A stretch of 64,000 nt of DNA from Myxococcales bacterium (GCA_016720545.1 JADKKK010000005.1:434001-498000); one strand, 5' to 3'. Shown: positions 44,825-58,518, counted from the first letter of the stretch. A program made the numbers and translations. Notes: generated from the sequence alone by a model not told the origin.

Positions 44825-45802
44825 ATGCACACGGGGTCGACCAGGTTCGCGCTCGCGGTGGCCGCCGCGCTCGCGCTCGCGCTCGCGGCCTCCGCGCCCT
44901 CCGTCGCGTACGCGCAAGACGCGGACGACGAGCCCCAGGCCGCGCCCGCGCCGCTCCCTCGCGATCCGGCCCGCGCGCTGCAGGCCGCCGACGAGGGCCG
45001 CAAGCTCGAGGCGGCGGGGAAGACCGACGAGGCATGCGCAGCGTTCGCGCGCAGCCAGGCGCTCGATCCCCTCGGGACGACGCTCGTGCTCCTCGCCTCG
45101 TGCCACGAGAAGCAGGGCAAGCTCGCCACGGCTTGGTCGGAGCTCGGCGAGGCCGCCGCGCTGCTGGCGCGCGAGAAGAACGCGGAACGCGAGGCGTTCG
45201 CCCGAGGGCGCGCGCGCGAGCTCGAGCCGAGGCTGTCCGCGCTCGTGCTCGAGGGCGTCGAGGGCACGTCGGTGGAGACGCTCACGGTGGACGGTCAGGC
45301 CGTCCCGAAGCCCGCGTGGGCGCGCCCTATCCCCCTCGACGTGGGCGAGCACACCCTCGTGTTCGCCAAGGTGGGCGCAGAGCCCGCCTCCGCCACCGTG
45401 CGCGTCCCGGGAGGCGCCGCGAAGGTGACCTACCGCGTGCCGACGCTCTCGGCCGCGAAGGTCGCGTCGCTCCCGGGCTCGGGCGATCCTCCGTACCTCG
45501 GCTACGGGCTCGCGGGCGCGGGGGTCGTCGGCCTCGGGCTCGGCGCGGTGTTCGGTGTGTCGGCGCTCTCCGCTGGCTCGGACGTGAAGGCGGCCTGCGA
45601 CGCGCAGCGGCAGTGTACGGCCGACGGGCTGAAGCGCCTCGACGAGGGCCGCAGCGCGGGCACGCTCTCGACCATCGGCTTCGTCGCAGGCGCGGCCCTC
45701 GTGACCGCCGGCGTCGTGCTGGTGGTGCTCCACAAGAGCGGCCCGCCTGCCCGCGGGCGGGGCACCCTCGAGCTCCTCCTCACGGGCCGGGGGACCTTCT
45801 GA
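44825..45802 (+). CDS. Exported TPR/PEGA-like protein with C-terminal membrane helices
   Basis: A 325-residue protein. Signal peptide (ALAVAAALALALAASAPSVAYA), then a helix pair of TPR type (ALQAADEGRKLEAAGKTDEACAAFARSQALDP) and an extended beta region (about 140-215). Two hydrophobic segments (GYGLAGAGVVGLGLGAVFGVS and STIGFVAGAALVTAGVVLVVL) lie near the end. This layout is common in Polyangiales, function unknown. The stop overlaps the start of the next gene (TGATG), so the two are co-translated. Confidence 0.7.
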   Translation: MHTGSTRFALAVAAALALALAASAPSVAYAQDADDEPQAAPAPLPRDPARALQAADEGRKLEAAGKTDEACAAFARSQALDPLGTTLVLLASCHEKQGKLATAWSELGEAAALLAREKNAEREAFARGRARELEPRLSALVLEGVEGTSVETLTVDGQAVPKPAWARPIPLDVGEHTLVFAKVGAEPASATVRVPGGAAKVTYRVPTLSAAKVASLPGSGDPPYLGYGLAGAGVVGLGLGAVFGVSALSAGSDVKAACDAQRQCTADGLKRLDEGRSAGTLSTIGFVAGAALVTAGVVLVVLHKSGPPARGRGTLELLLTGRGTF

Positions 45803-46905
45803 TGCGCGCGCTCCGCTCGTCCCCGCGCTCGTCGCGCTCGGTGGCCTTCGTCGTGCTTGCGGCCCTCTCGACGTCCGCGGGCTGCACGCTCGTCGCGGGC
45901 CTCGGCGGCGACTACACGCTCGCGCCGGGCGAGGCAGGCGCGGACGCCGCGGCGCCGCTGGATGGACCCACGCCACCCCCCTCGGACGCGCCGCCGCCGC
46001 CGCCCTTCGACGCGCCGGTGCCGCCGATCACGGGGGAGGGACGTGTGCTCTACAGCCTTCGTGGGACCTACCTGCTCCTCGAGGCGAGGGCGGGCGCGAC
46101 CCCCGTGGCCGTGGAGCCAGCGCTAAATCAGGTGTCGCCGGGGCGCGACACGCGCATGAACCTCGGGGCCGACGGCTCACTCGTGGTCGAGACTAGCCGC
46201 TTCGGCTGCTCCGACCCGTGCCTCGCGGTGTTCTCGCCCGACCTGAAGGCCGGCGAGCGCGTGCTCGCGGGCGGCGGCCCCGTGACCAACATGCGCGACG
46301 TGGTGCCCGCGGTCGCCGGCAACGGCGCCCTCGTGGTGTTCGGAGGCCAAGGGCCGCACTCCCGCGATCTCTACGAGAGCCACAAGACGGGCAGCGCGTG
46401 GTCCGCCCCGGCCCTCCTCACGGGCGGCTCGGATCAGCCCAACAACTTCAAGCCGTCTATTTCCTCCGATGGCTCGAGGGTGCTGTTCGACTGCGGGCCG
46501 AACCCGTTCGGCTCCGACGCGACCGGCATCTGCGAGGTGGGCCTGAACGGGAGCGGCTTCCGGCGAGTGATTGGCCCCGAGGGCGGGCCTGGAGGGGGGA
46601 AGAACACCCACAGCCCCTCGTACGGTCGAGACGGCACGATCGTGTTCGAGGGCGAGTGGAGCGCCGAGCAGATCTGGCGCATCCCGCCGGGCGCCTCCTC
46701 CCCCGTGCTCGTGAATGGGTCGTTCTCGAACGACAACACCCCCTGCGTCTTGCCGAATGGCAAGGTCGCGTCGCTCTGGCTGCAGCGGCCGGGCAACCCG
46801 CAGGGCTTTCACGAGCTCAAGATCATGAACAACGACGGCACCGACATGTTCATGCTCCTCACCGGCGTCGACGTGGACGACATCGGCCTCGGCTGCGGGA
46901 ACTGA
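45802..46905 (+). CDS. TolB-like propeller lipoprotein
   Basis: A 367-residue lipoprotein (lipobox ALSTSAGC), with a Pro/Ala/Asp linker. The C-terminal part has repeated blades of TolB/WD40-like type, e.g. FKPSISSDGSRVLFDCG, HSPSYGRDGTIVFEGEW and KIMNNDGTDMFMLLTG, the (D/N)G(S/T)xxxF pattern being typical of TolB-type beta-propellers. Start 45802 overlaps the previous stop. Probably a surface lipoprotein working with the upstream gene product. Confidence 0.7.
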   Translation: MRALRSSPRSSRSVAFVVLAALSTSAGCTLVAGLGGDYTLAPGEAGADAAAPLDGPTPPPSDAPPPPPFDAPVPPITGEGRVLYSLRGTYLLLEARAGATPVAVEPALNQVSPGRDTRMNLGADGSLVVETSRFGCSDPCLAVFSPDLKAGERVLAGGGPVTNMRDVVPAVAGNGALVVFGGQGPHSRDLYESHKTGSAWSAPALLTGGSDQPNNFKPSISSDGSRVLFDCGPNPFGSDATGICEVGLNGSGFRRVIGPEGGPGGGKNTHSPSYGRDGTIVFEGEWSAEQIWRIPPGASSPVLVNGSFSNDNTPCVLPNGKVASLWLQRPGNPQGFHELKIMNNDGTDMFMLLTGVDVDDIGLGCGN

Positions 46906-46931
46906 CCGAGAGCGGAGGCCTCTCGCGGGGC

Positions 46932-47357
46932 TCACGGGAGAGCCACGCAGCCCCCGCCGCGGCACGACGCCCGCGCCTCGCGGAGCTCGTGGACGGTCGC
47001 TCCTCCCTCGGTGACGGTCGGCTGGGCGAGGCACTCGCAGCGCGCGCCGCCGGGCGCGCACGCGCGCGCGGCCTCTCCGAAGCGCGCCGCCTCGGCCGCG
47101 TTCACGGCTCTCAGCCGCGCCGAGCCGCAGCAGTCGACGAGCTGCTCGACTAGGGCGCAGTCGGCGTCGCGCGAGCACGCGCGAGAGAACGGGAGCGGCG
47201 GCTCCGCTTGGCCCGCCTCGCAGGGCATGGTCCACGACGGCCCCGCGGGCGTGGGCGAGGCGGCCCCGGGGGGCTTAGTGGCGCACGCGGCGATCAGCGG
47301 GACCAGCAGGGCCAGCCCCGCCCCCGCTCGCGCGCCGCTACCAGCCGAGCCGCGCAC
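46932..47357 (-). CDS. Small Cys-rich lipoprotein
   Basis: A 141-residue protein with lipobox PLIAAC and a body containing ten or so cysteines (CSRDADCALVEQLVDCCGS, then CAPGGARCECLAQP and SCRGGGC). The GTG start at 47357 overlaps the stop of the upstream esterase gene by 20 bases, so the two are one transcription unit. Similar short Cys-rich lipoproteins occur throughout Polyangiales, and none has a known role. The cysteines probably form disulphides outside the cytoplasm. Confidence 0.6.
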   Translation of the reverse strand: MRGSAGSGARAGAGLALLVPLIAACATKPPGAASPTPAGPSWTMPCEAGQAEPPLPFSRACSRDADCALVEQLVDCCGSARLRAVNAAEAARFGEAARACAPGGARCECLAQPTVTEGGATVHELREARASCRGGGCVALP

Positions 47358-48690
47358 GCAGCCAGCCCGTGAGCTCGGCGGCCATCTGCGCCTGCAGCGC
47401 GTCGTTGGGGTGGTAGTCGCACCCGGTGATCTGGCCCCCCACGTATTCGGTCATCGAGTACGCGTACACCTTGGTGTCGCCGAGCGCGGCCCGCTCGGTG
47501 ACCACGTATTGGGTCATCGCGGCGAGGCGCGAGCGCGCCCGCTGCCCCGCGGGGTAGTTGTCAGTCGCCGTGGCCGGCACGATGAGGAAGATGTGGGCGC
47601 TTGGGTATTTGCCGCGCACCGTCCCGATGAAATCCAGGTACCCCGGGCGCATCACGCTGTCGTCGACCTCGGCGTCCAGGCCGGTGGCGAAGAGCACGAA
47701 CGCGTCGGGGACGAAGTCGGCGTGATTCCAGGTGACCGCGGCGCTCTGGGGCAGCGTGCGGTTGAAGATCACGGGCAGCGTCACCGTGTCGGTGGCCGAG
47801 TAGTTCTTTGTGATGCCCTTTCCAGAGACACCTAAGAACACGAGATCGGCCCCCACCGCGGCGGCGCTGATGGGCGGCGCAGCGAGCTCGGTGTTCTGGT
47901 TGCCGGCGTTGGGCGTACACACAGGGCCCGCGCCGAGGATGCCATACCCGTTGATCACCGAGTTGCCCATGATCTCGAGCTTGCGCGTGCGCGCAGGCGG
48001 CGGGGGCAAGAGGCGCCCGCCACCCGGGAACGTGAAGCCGCGGAACTGCACGGCGCCGTAGTTGCCCTCGGTGCGCTTCACGAGCTCCACCGTGTGCGTG
48101 CCCGCGGGCAGCCCCGCGACGACGGTCTGCGTCGCCACGCCGGAGGTGACCACGAGCGGCGTCGCCTCCATGACGCCGTCGACGTAGATATCAAAGTAGC
48201 TCGGGCCGCCGCCGAAGCCGTTGGTCTGCTCCAGGGTGGCGGAGACCTCGGTGCCCTCGAAGCGCACCTGCGCGCGCGACGCCGCGTAGGCGCCGCGCGG
48301 CCCGGCGGCCGGGGTCGTGTCGAAGCGGCCAATGTAGCGCACCGCGGGCGGGCCGGCGTCGGGGGGACCGGCCTCGGGCGCTGCGTCGACGGTGGCGTCG
48401 GGCGCGGCGTCCACGGCCGCGTCGGCGGTGGCGTCGGGCGCGGCGTCGGCGGTGGCGTCGGGGCGCGCGTCGACTCCGGGAGCGTCGGCGGAGGCGTCAG
48501 CCGCGGCGTCGGGCGCGGCGGTCGCCGCGGCGTCGGGCGCGGTGGGCGCGTCGGCCTGCGCGTCGGCCGCCGTGGAGGCGTCCGAGTCGCCGTCGCCGCC
48601 GGTGCTGCCGCAGGCGCTCGCCGCCGCGCTCGCCAGCGCCAGGATCGCCACCCCAAACCATCGTGCGCGCCCCGCGTGTCGCCTAAGCAT
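47338..48690 (-). CDS. CE2-like SGNH esterase lipoprotein
   Basis: A 450-residue lipoprotein (lipobox SAAASAC) with a long Asp/Ala/Pro linker built of repeats such as DATADAAPDA (about residues 30-100). A beta-jelly-roll (RFDTTPAAGPRGAYAASRAQV, YFDIYVDG) and an SGNH esterase domain follow, the layout of carbohydrate esterase family 2. The nucleophile motif reads IMGNSVINGYG (about residue 240), with Asn where the family usually has Asp (GDS). The catalytic Asp-His is present as GCDYHPND (about 420). It is probably an outer-surface deacetylase of a polysaccharide. The start (ATG 48690) is supported by the lipoprotein signal. Confidence 0.8.
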   Translation of the reverse strand: MLRRHAGRARWFGVAILALASAAASACGSTGGDGDSDASTAADAQADAPTAPDAAATAAPDAAADASADAPGVDARPDATADAAPDATADAAVDAAPDATVDAAPEAGPPDAGPPAVRYIGRFDTTPAAGPRGAYAASRAQVRFEGTEVSATLEQTNGFGGGPSYFDIYVDGVMEATPLVVTSGVATQTVVAGLPAGTHTVELVKRTEGNYGAVQFRGFTFPGGGRLLPPPPARTRKLEIMGNSVINGYGILGAGPVCTPNAGNQNTELAAPPISAAAVGADLVFLGVSGKGITKNYSATDTVTLPVIFNRTLPQSAAVTWNHADFVPDAFVLFATGLDAEVDDSVMRPGYLDFIGTVRGKYPSAHIFLIVPATATDNYPAGQRARSRLAAMTQYVVTERAALGDTKVYAYSMTEYVGGQITGCDYHPNDALQAQMAAELTGWLRARLGW

Positions 48691-48755
48691 GCCTAAGGGT
48701 GACCCAGAACCCGGCGGCCACCAACAGGAACCGCAGGGCGCGGGCGTTTCATGGC

Positions 48756-50285
48756 TCAAGCGTCGGAGGCGAACGCGATCTTCCCCAGCTTCGCCTCGTC
48801 GTCTTTCGCCGCCGCGCGCTCGGCCTCGAGCGCCTCCGCCTCGGCCTCGAGGTCGACGAAGCGGTACCTCACGGGGCTCTCGGCCTCGGCCCCCGGCGCC
48901 ACGCGCACGAGCTCGTTCGCCTCGTCCCGGAGGTCCACGTCCCCACCGAGCTCCACCACCGCGCGCGTGAGCTCGCGGTCGCTCGGCGGGGCACCGGCCG
49001 CCGCGGTCCACGCGCGCTTCAAGGCGCCCTCCGTCACCTGCAGGCCTCTGCGCGTCCGCTCGAGCACCTCGCGCAGCACCCCGAGGCGCCCGTTCTCGCG
49101 CGCGACCGCCGCCGCCTGCCGCGAGCGCCCCAGCGCCCGCACGAGGGGGAACAGAAAGAGCGCCAGCGAGAACACGAGCGGGATGGCGCCGAGCACCACC
49201 GGCACGCCGTCGTACGGGAGCGGGAGGACCTCCTCGGGCGACCGCACCCTCTCGAAAATATTCGCGAGCCTCGCGAAGGTGAGGTTCGCCTGCATGGCGA
49301 ACGTGGCCATCGCCAGGTTGAACCCGTTCAGCAGGCCGATGAGGATGTTGCTCCCCACGGTGTTGCCGGTGAGGCCAGGCAAGACCTTCGGCGTCGCCCA
49401 CGCGGCCGGGGGAGAGGGCGGCGGCGCGGCCTGCGCGGTGAGCCGGAGCGCCTCGAAGCGGTAGGTGATGCCGCCCCCCTCGGACACGTCCACGTCGCCG
49501 TCGTAGTCGAGCATGAGCCGCGCCATCATCGGATCGGCGACCTCGCGCGGGAGGCCGGTCACGCGCATCACGTCGAACAGCCCGATGCGCCCGCGCTGCG
49601 CGCGGATCTCGGCGACCACCCGCTGCTCCAGGGCGTTCGGCTCCTCCGCGGGCGCGGCGGGGCCAAAGACGAAGCGGTTCACCTTCTCGTAGAAGGGGGT
49701 CTGGTCTTTCGGGGGCGCGCTCCTCCGTTGCCACGCCGAGCCTTGGGGCTCGTAGGGCCCGTAGCCGATCGCGACGGGCGAGAAGGGGTGGAAGGTCCAG
49801 AAGAGCGCGTCCGCGAGCACCCGGAAGAGGCCGCCCACGAGCGACGCGCCGGGCAGCCCGTCGCGGTCGCCCTGCTTCGCGATCGTGAGGGCGATGAGCA
49901 CCCCGATGAACATCGCGACGTACGCGAAGATGACGACCGTGAGCCAGGCGCGCACCACGAACCGCGCAGCCCCCGCGAGGGTCTTGCCGACCGTGGCGAG
50001 CCCTCGCTGGAGGGCGTCGCGGGTCTCCCATGGCTTCGTGAACCCGGTGGGGAACAGATAGACGAGCTCCCCCGCCTCCGTGACGCGCAGGTGGCCGCGG
50101 TACTCCTGGGTGAGCCACGTGAGACCGCTCGACGCGTCGCGGAGCGCGAGCCCGCTCGCGGCCGCCGCGTCGGCCACGGTCATGGGACCTTTGGGAGCGA
50201 GCGCCGCGCCAGCCTTCGCGACGGCCGCCTCGAGCGCGCGGGCCGCCTCGCGGGGCTCCATGAAGGTGGGCTTCGGGGTGGACAC
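48756..50285 (-). CDS. Membrane protein with two winged-helix-like domains
   Basis: A 509-residue protein. Near the N-terminus (about 30-80) and at about 205-260 are winged-helix-like segments (TVADAAAASGLALRDASSGL and FDVMRVTGLPREVADPMMAR), each followed by a short beta hairpin. Hydrophobic segments lie at about 108-135 (LTVVIFAYVAMFIGVLIALT) and about 360-385 (VVLGAIPLVFSLALFLFPLV). A coiled tail rich in Glu/Arg ends it. It is not a known regulator I can name. The layout reminds me of a plastid/cyanobacterial membrane protein family, but that is a weak impression. GTG start at 50285. Confidence 0.65.
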   Translation of the reverse strand: MSTPKPTFMEPREAARALEAAVAKAGAALAPKGPMTVADAAAASGLALRDASSGLTWLTQEYRGHLRVTEAGELVYLFPTGFTKPWETRDALQRGLATVGKTLAGAARFVVRAWLTVVIFAYVAMFIGVLIALTIAKQGDRDGLPGASLVGGLFRVLADALFWTFHPFSPVAIGYGPYEPQGSAWQRRSAPPKDQTPFYEKVNRFVFGPAAPAEEPNALEQRVVAEIRAQRGRIGLFDVMRVTGLPREVADPMMARLMLDYDGDVDVSEGGGITYRFEALRLTAQAAPPPSPPAAWATPKVLPGLTGNTVGSNILIGLLNGFNLAMATFAMQANLTFARLANIFERVRSPEEVLPLPYDGVPVVLGAIPLVFSLALFLFPLVRALGRSRQAAAVARENGRLGVLREVLERTRRGLQVTEGALKRAWTAAAGAPPSDRELTRAVVELGGDVDLRDEANELVRVAPGAEAESPVRYRFVDLEAEAEALEAERAAAKDDEAKLGKIAFASDA

Positions 50286-50402
50286 GCGGGCAACATAAGC
50301 CCTACGCGCGCGCTCTGCTCGCCCGCAGTACCGCCGACCACCGCCGGCATGGGCGCCCACGACGGCCTCGCGGGGGCGGCGCCTCCTTGCTACACCGGCG
50401 GC

Positions 50403-51617
50403 GTGCACCGAGCTCTGCCCTCCTCCCTGGTCCCGCTGGTCCCGCTGGTCTCTCTGATCGCCGCGCTCTCTCTCTCGGTGGGGGCCGCGTGCTCCTCGAC
50501 CTCGGCCCCGCCCGCGCCGCCCAGCCCCGCCGAGACCGACGCGGCGGTCGCGCCGCTCGCGCCGGCGCTGGGCATGAACGACGTGTCGGTGCTCCTGCCG
50601 CTGCCGAGCTCGCCCGGGGCGCCCGGCGTGCTGGGCCCCGAGGACGCCGGCGAGCGCGGCCCGCTGCTCCCGAAGGCCACCTACGACGCCATCCCGAAGT
50701 TCGGAGTCACGCCCGCGCAGGGCCTCGACTACGCGCGCATGCGCGTCGTCGCCGTGCGGTTCGACCCGTGCTTCCCCGGGCCGGCCGGGTGCGATCCCCA
50801 GGTGCGCCTGGTCATGATGCCCATCACCGACGCGGGCAGCACGCTCGACTCCGCGATACACCTCTTCTATCGGCTCGAGGAGGCCGAGCTCGCGCCGCTC
50901 GTCGCCGAGCTCCGGCGCCTCCGCGGGCTCGCGCCCGAGGTGAAGGACGCGCCCCTCGACGTGCACGCGGGCCTCGCCGCGCAGGGCCTCGAGGGCCCCT
51001 ACGGCAAGGGCCTCCGCGCGCTCGTCCTGCGGTATGCGGGCGACGACCGCTTCATCCGAATGACGTTCTTCCTGCGCGCCCCGCCGCGCCAGGAGGAGTG
51101 GTTCTTCGGGGGCTTCGACCGGGTCGACGGCAAGCTCGTCCAGCTCAACATCGTCGGCGTCGGGAAGGCCAATCAGCGGGTGAACCGGCCCATCGTCCCC
51201 GAGGGGTACTCCTACGAGCTCGTGCCGTCGCCCAAGGTGCCGGAGGACATCGACGCCCTCCTCACCACCGAGAAGGCGAAGGCCGCCTCGCCGGCCGCGC
51301 GCGAGGCCGCCGTGGGCGCGCTCGCCCGCATCGAGAACCCGGCCAAATACGGCCCCGACCAGCTCTCCTGCGCCGGCTGCCACCTCGCGACCTACGTCGG
51401 CGCCGCCACGCGCGCCGCGCACGGCCTCGACGTGTCGAAGCACGCCGACGCGTACAAGTCCTCCCGCGATCTCACGCGCGTCACCGAGTCGAGCACCGAG
51501 GCCTCGTCGCTCCGCGCGTTTGGCTATTTCGCCAGCCGCCCGATGATTGCCAATCGGGTCATTTACGAGTCGGCCGCGGTGGTCGACGAGCTGGAGAAGC
51601 GGTATCCGAGGAAGTAG
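50403..51617 (+). CDS. Lipoprotein with CxxCH haem-binding motif
   Basis: A 404-residue protein with a lipoprotein signal (SLSVGAACSS) and Pro/Ala linker. The long middle domain (about 60-300) is not a family I recognise. Near residue 322 it has SCAGCH, a canonical CxxCH haem site, so it is probably a surface cytochrome-like protein. The GTG at 50403 is preferred. An ATG at 50349 would push the signal peptide away from the N-terminus. It is the last intact gene before the island that begins about 51.7 kb. Confidence 0.7.
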   Translation: MHRALPSSLVPLVPLVSLIAALSLSVGAACSSTSAPPAPPSPAETDAAVAPLAPALGMNDVSVLLPLPSSPGAPGVLGPEDAGERGPLLPKATYDAIPKFGVTPAQGLDYARMRVVAVRFDPCFPGPAGCDPQVRLVMMPITDAGSTLDSAIHLFYRLEEAELAPLVAELRRLRGLAPEVKDAPLDVHAGLAAQGLEGPYGKGLRALVLRYAGDDRFIRMTFFLRAPPRQEEWFFGGFDRVDGKLVQLNIVGVGKANQRVNRPIVPEGYSYELVPSPKVPEDIDALLTTEKAKAASPAAREAAVGALARIENPAKYGPDQLSCAGCHLATYVGAATRAAHGLDVSKHADAYKSSRDLTRVTESSTEASSLRAFGYFASRPMIANRVIYESAAVVDELEKRYPRK

Positions 51618-51620
51618 GGG

Positions 51621-51665
51621 GCGCGAGTGGACGTGACGAACATGCTGTCGCGTCACTCCACGCGC
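51621..51665 (+). terminator. Bulged GC hairpin downstream of the CxxCH lipoprotein
   Basis: GCGCGAGTGGACGTGACG pairs with CGTCACTCCACGCGC through small bulges. It starts four bases after the stop at 51617. It probably ends that transcript and marks the left edge of the island. No T tract follows. Confidence 0.45.
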
Positions 51666-51697
51666 CGGCATCTCCCACTTCCCGCGCCCGGCGAGGG

Positions 51698-51755
51698 ACT
51701 TGGTGCCTGACAGGCACCAAGTAGGCACCAAGTCGGCACTAAGTCCGTACCAAGT
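51698..51755. repeat. CACCAAGT repeat cluster
   Basis: A 25-base perfect palindrome (ACTTGGTGCCTG, A, CAGGCACCAAGT, 51698-51722) followed by three more 11-base direct copies of the type (G)GCACCAAGT at 51723-51755. Read in the frame of the downstream winged-helix remnant it encodes HQVGTKSALSPYQV, the type of repeated linker found before the C-terminal domain of AAA/Fic-type proteins. So it is probably remnant linker coding rather than a regulatory array. Confidence 0.55.
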
Positions 51756-51965
51756 TCAAGTGCTGGAACTTGCAGACGTTCCACGCACGCTTGCCGAGCT
51801 CATGACCCCTCGGGCCGCACCGACCGCACCAAGTTCCGGGACCAAGTCGTCGCGCCCCTGCTGGACGCCGGCCTCCTCGAGATGACCATCCCCGACAAGC
51901 CGAGGAGCTCGAAGCAGGAGTACCGCACCACCGAGGCCGGGCGCGCTGGTCACCGCGAGGCGAAG
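51748..51965 (+). pseudogene. C-terminal winged-helix remnant of an AAA_4/Fic-type regulator
   Basis: Two frames join around a one-base deletion near 51805: YQVQVLELADVPRTLAELM, then GRTDRTKFRDQVVAPLLDAG, LLEMTIPDKPRSSKQEYRTT. LLDAGLLEMTIPDKPxSxxQxYRxT is the well-known end of divergent AAA_4 (AlbA-like) or Fic-family proteins, where it is a winged-helix domain. Only this tail and part of the linker are present. The catalytic part is gone. The gene probably formed part of the same defence island, its remainder lost at the left junction. Confidence 0.6.
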
Positions 51966-52272
51966 ATGACCCGCAAAAAGAAGCCGACCGCCTCCCTCGT
52001 GCGCTCCTCCGCAGCCGAGTACCTGACCTTCGTGGCGGCCAGCGGCACGGGCGGCGTCGAGGCGGTCTACGCCGACGAGAACGTGTGGCTCAGCCAGAAG
52101 ATGATGGCGCAGCTCTACGACGTCGACGTGCGGACCATCAACTACCACCTGAAGACCATCTTCACGGACAGCGAGCTGGAGGAGGACGCAGTTATCCAAA
52201 GTTTTCGGATAACTGCCGCCGACGGCAAGACCTACGACACCAAGCACTACAACGCGCCTCTGGCTGCAGCGG
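51966..52272 (+). pseudogene. RhuM-family protein, N-terminal third only
   Basis: From the ATG at 51966 the frame encodes VRSSAAEYLTFVAASG, then DENVWLSQKMMAQLYDVDVR, TINYHLKTIFTDSELEED, and ITAADGKTYDTKHYN, all strongly matching the start of RhuM (virulence protein RhuM/Fic-associated) proteins, which carry a phage-type DNA-binding segment. Similarity stops after KHYN and the frame wanders into non-coding sequence. About 200 residues of the usual length are missing. The break lies next to the antitoxin-toxin fusion on the other strand, so a single deletion may have removed the end of both. Within the gene GCAGTTATCC and GGATAACTGC (52188-52216) form a 10-base inverted repeat. Confidence 0.65.
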
Positions 52273-52288
52273 CGCTCGAGGTGCCGAG

Positions 52289-52738
52289 TCAGTCCCAGAC
52301 CGTGCGAACCACGCCCGACTCGCGGATTCGTTCGTCCGCCGTGACGAGGGCGGCCTTGTTCACGCGCGCGGTGGCGACGATGAGGCGGTCCGCCGGATCC
52401 GCGTGCGACCACGAGAGCTGGACGGCGCCCACCGCGATTTGTGGAAGAAGTGGGAGCAGCTCGGTGCGCCGGTCTTCACACAGGGCTGCCTCGAGCCACA
52501 GGGTGTAGGGACGCGCGAGCAGGTCCTCCTCGTGGAGCAGCCTGGCTCGGAGCGAGGAGCTCGGCTCGCGCGGGAGGGGAACGACGCGCGCGACGGGCCG
52601 CCCACGCTTCGTGATCACGAAGCGTGGGCGGCTCGCCTCGACCTCGTCAAAGAGGGACAGGCACTTGGCCTTGAACTCGGCCGCCGAGACCTCGCGAATG
52701 TCGGTCGGCTTGCCCTCGGCCTTGCCCTTCGCCTTCAT
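52289..52738 (-). CDS. Phd/YefM-type antitoxin fused to C-terminal half of a PIN (VapC-like) toxin
   Basis: A 149-residue open frame. Residues about 1-75 are a Phd/YefM-type antitoxin: VSAAEFKAKCLSLFDEVEAS, RPRFVITKRGRPVARVVPLP. From about 80 the frame continues without stop into what is normally the C-terminal half of the VapC PIN-domain toxin: AVQLSWSHADPADRLIVATA and ALVTADERIRES. The first half of the PIN domain, including its first conserved Asp, is missing. In normal pairs antitoxin and toxin are separate genes, so a deletion of about 150-200 bases probably fused them. The toxin is likely inactive, the antitoxin DNA-binding part may still work. Start ATG 52738. A TTG at 52774 is less likely. 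Confidence 0.7.
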   Translation of the reverse strand: MKAKGKAEGKPTDIREVSAAEFKAKCLSLFDEVEASRPRFVITKRGRPVARVVPLPREPSSSLRARLLHEEDLLARPYTLWLEAALCEDRRTELLPLLPQIAVGAVQLSWSHADPADRLIVATARVNKAALVTADERIRESGVVRTVWD

Positions 52739-52884
52739 GGTCACGAACGTATCGCTCGTGACCACTTGGGGCAAGCGACCGTCCGGAGGGGGAAGCCGGG
52801 GGCGAGCCCGGGGCGCGCCGCGGTGGGCGCCGACCGCGAGCCGCGAACACCAGGCGCGCCCGTCTTGATAGCAGCTCGCCCGCG

Positions 52885-53216
52885 TTGGCGGCCCGGAAAC
52901 GGCACGCCGATCCGCTCCGATTCGCGGCTCTTCCCGCCCCCCCCGCGTCCGGGGTAACGTACCCTGCGCACTCGTGCGCGCATGGAGCTTGCGATGACAG
53001 AGCCTGGTCCTCGGTTGACGAGGTCGCGAAACACTTGGGGGTGGTGCAGGACTCGATCTGCCGCTGCATCGAGGCCCGAGTTCTCCCAGCTCACAAGATC
53101 GGCGGACTCTGGACGTTCAAGCTCTCGGAGGTCGACGAGTGGGGTCGCGCGGGCGGCGCCGAGTGCAGCGAGAACGCCGCCACCAAGAGGCCACCGAGGG
53201 TCAAAAGGGGGCGTTC

Positions 53217-53220
<4 letters not shown>
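52885..53220 (+). CDS. Excisionase-family (MerR-like) HTH protein, probably frameshifted near its start
   Basis: The open frame from 52885 encodes 111 residues, of which only residues from about 41 are family-like: WSSVDEVAKHLGVVQDSICR, CIEARVLPAHKIGGLWTFKL, SEVDEWGRAGGAE, an excisionase/MerR-type winged helix. A better start is the ATG at 52994 (GGAG six bases upstream), giving MTEP in another frame. One missing base at about 53005 would join MTEP to WSSVDE. The stop overlaps the GTG of the helicase gene (GTGA). HTH proteins of this type often regulate the restriction/defence operon they precede. The preceding 52739-52884 holds nothing I can name. Confidence 0.65.
52952..52982 (+). promoter_or_regulatory. 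Two small inverted repeats before the HTH gene
   Basis: GGGTA, ACG, TACCC (52952-52964) followed immediately by TGCGCACTCGTGCGCGCA (52965-52982), 10-40 bases upstream of the HTH protein's likely ATG at 52994. Their place suggests binding sites for the HTH protein itself, i.e. autoregulation of the operon. Inference only. Confidence 0.3.

Positions 53221-58518
<5,298 letters not shown>

Noticed and set aside
51698..51755. A short CRISPR-like array of CACCAAGT repeats
   Set aside because: The repeats are 11 bases, without spacers of constant length, and read as a protein linker in the frame of the downstream remnant.
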